From Pseudooceanicola marinus (lineage in GTDB: Bacteria > Pseudomonadota > Alphaproteobacteria > Rhodobacterales > Rhodobacteraceae): a DNA stretch of 64,000 bases. The notes below the pieces were generated by a model. The model made no database searches. It was not told the origin of the DNA and saw only the letters and a program-made list of their open reading frames with translations. Below, piece after piece: positions 63,011 to 64,000 of this stretch. A program made the translations under genes and the position numbers. The stretch covers positions 434,001 to 498,000 of the forward strand of contig NZ_PGTC01000009.1 in NCBI RefSeq assembly GCF_002786295.1, read 5' to 3'. Positions within the stretch are counted from its first letter, which is position 1; every line of letters begins with the position of its first letter.

Positions 63011-63916
63011 ATGCCGCAGGAGATGATCAGCGAAGAGGGCCATTGCCCCTTCCGGGGGCACCGGACCTGGTACCGCGTGACGGGCGACCTGCGCGCCGGG
63101 CCGCCGCCGCTGATCGTTGCCCATGGCGGGCCGGGCTGCACCCATGATTACCTCGACGCCTACCGCGCCATTGCCGAAACGGGCCGCGCCGTGGTGCATT
63201 ACGACCAGCTGGGCAATGGCCGCTCCACCCACCTGCCCGAAGCGGGGGCAGAGTTCTGGACGGTGGAGCTGTTCCTTGAGGAACTCGATACGCTGCTGGA
63301 TCATCTCGGTCTGCGCGACCGCTATTGTCTTCTGGGGCAAAGCTGGGGCGGGATGCTGGCAGCGGAACACGCCGTCCTTCGCCCCGCCGGGCTGAAGGGA
63401 TTGATGATCGCCAATTCCCCAAGCTCCTTCCCGATCTGGGTGGAGGAGGCACTGCGCCTGCGCCGGGATCTGCCGGGCGGGGTGCATGAGGCGCTTCTGG
63501 CCCATGAGGCGACCGACGATTTCAGCCATCCCGACTACCTCGCCGCGACCGAGGTTTTCTACCGCGCCCATGTCTGTCGCATCGACCCCTGGCCGGCCGA
63601 GGTGGTGGCCACCTTCGACGCGATCGACGCCGATCCGACTGTCTATCACACCATGAACGGCCCGACCGAGTTTCACGTCATCGGCACGCTGAAGGACTGG
63701 ACCATCGAGGACCGCCTGCACCGGGTCACCGCGCCGACGCTGGTGCTGACCGGACGCTATGACGAGGCGACGCCGCGCGCTGCCGAGGCCTACGCCGAGA
63801 AGATCCCCGGCGCGCAGTGGGTGATCCTCGGGCGGTCCAGCCATATGCCCCACGTCGAAGAACCCGCGCTTTGCATGCGCAGCGTTGCCAGCTTCCTGGA
63901 CGAGGTGGCCGCATGA
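63011..63916 (+). CDS. Proline iminopeptidase-like alpha/beta hydrolase
   Basis: A 301-aa cytoplasmic serine hydrolase. HGGPG (oxyanion), nucleophile GQSWGGMLAAEHAV, acid in GRYDEATP and histidine in GRSSHMPHVEEP match the proline iminopeptidase/amidase S33 family. Start at 63011 is chosen because GGAGGGCAGC lies five bases upstream; 62996 is the alternative. Its stop overlaps a nitrilase-family start. Substrate may be a dipeptide, amino-amide or lactam, not necessarily proline. Confidence 0.85.
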   Translation: MPQEMISEEGHCPFRGHRTWYRVTGDLRAGPPPLIVAHGGPGCTHDYLDAYRAIAETGRAVVHYDQLGNGRSTHLPEAGAEFWTVELFLEELDTLLDHLGLRDRYCLLGQSWGGMLAAEHAVLRPAGLKGLMIANSPSSFPIWVEEALRLRRDLPGGVHEALLAHEATDDFSHPDYLAATEVFYRAHVCRIDPWPAEVVATFDAIDADPTVYHTMNGPTEFHVIGTLKDWTIEDRLHRVTAPTLVLTGRYDEATPRAAEAYAEKIPGAQWVILGRSSHMPHVEEPALCMRSVASFLDEVAA

Positions 63917-64000
63917 CCTGCTTCGCTGCAATCCAGATGTGCTCGACGGCCGATGTCGCGGCCAACAATGCAGAGATCGACAGACTGGTCCGGCAGGCCG
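63913..64000 (+). CDS. Carbon-nitrogen hydrolase family protein (partial, 5' end only)
   Basis: The frame starts ATG at 63913, overlapping the previous stop as ATGA, and reads MTCFAAIQMCSTADVAANNA before leaving the window. The AAIQMCSTADVAANN opening is typical of nitrilase/omega-amidase-like C-N hydrolases. Only 29 residues are seen, so the catalytic triad cannot be checked. Together with the S33 hydrolase it looks like one operon for degrading an amide. Confidence 0.7.
   Translation, partial: MTCFAAIQMCSTADVAANNAEIDRLVRQA

Overview
The window is GC-rich, densely packed chromosomal DNA with many ATGA start/stop overlaps. It is almost certainly from an alphaproteobacterium of the Rhodobacteraceae (Roseobacter group). 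The evidence is the conserved order murA - DUF2948 - hisD - UPF0262 - LMW phosphatase gene - infA - maf - RNase E/G gene - yacG - tRNA-Phe, the fused MaoC/phosphate acyltransferase next to ackA, the number of TRAP and ABC uptake systems, and a short intergenic repeat in the style of this family. I cannot name a genus. There are no insertion sequences, phage genes, CRISPR arrays or rRNAs.

Layout. 1-4425 (minus): a spermidine/putrescine-type ABC importer (PotD, PotA, PotB, partial PotC); its PotB-like permease has a very large periplasmic insertion with a three-fold repeat. 4824-5152 (plus): a 56-residue protein translationally coupled to hemin-uptake protein HemP. 5261-8578: NmrA-like NAD(P)-binding protein, then acetate kinase and a MaoC-Pta fusion. 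8815-13637 (minus): a 2,3-butanediol-type dehydrogenase and an NTF2/SnoaL-FMO fusion under an AcoR-like regulator whose AAA+ motor looks degenerate. 14009-18288: membrane-bound AraC, secreted alpha/beta hydrolase, divergent DUF2867/HxlR pair, tRNA-Gly, MarR.

18377-28004: a divergent cluster that reads as hydroxycinnamate (ferulate/p-coumarate type) catabolism. A TRAP transporter, an amidohydrolase resembling CouO, a MarR regulator and a two-glutamate enoyl-CoA hydratase face a feruloyl-CoA-synthase-like ligase, an SDR dehydrogenase and an acyl-CoA dehydrogenase. The set fits a beta-oxidation-like route in which C2 is removed by hydrolysis, not by thiolysis or an aldehyde-releasing lyase. 28222-40072: class V aminotransferase, a two-gene molybdenum hydroxylase with a C-terminal triheme cytochrome, an ABC exporter, an acyl-CoA synthetase and catalase-peroxidase KatG.

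40356-43604: a TPP riboswitch in front of a YkoF-ThiX-ThiZ-ThiY thiamine-precursor importer. 43639-46629 (minus): histidine-degradation genes hutG and hutF with an IclR regulator. 46787-50510: a TAXI-type TRAP system (binding protein, DUF1850, fused permease). 50714-59622: tRNA-Thr, then the conserved housekeeping block ending in tRNA-Phe, with an NTF2-GNAT-nitrilase trio inside it. 59804-64000: LysR, RraA-like protein, LuxR solo, HpcH/HpaI aldolase, proline-iminopeptidase-like hydrolase and the start of a second nitrilase-family gene; this looks like an uncharacterised catabolic island.
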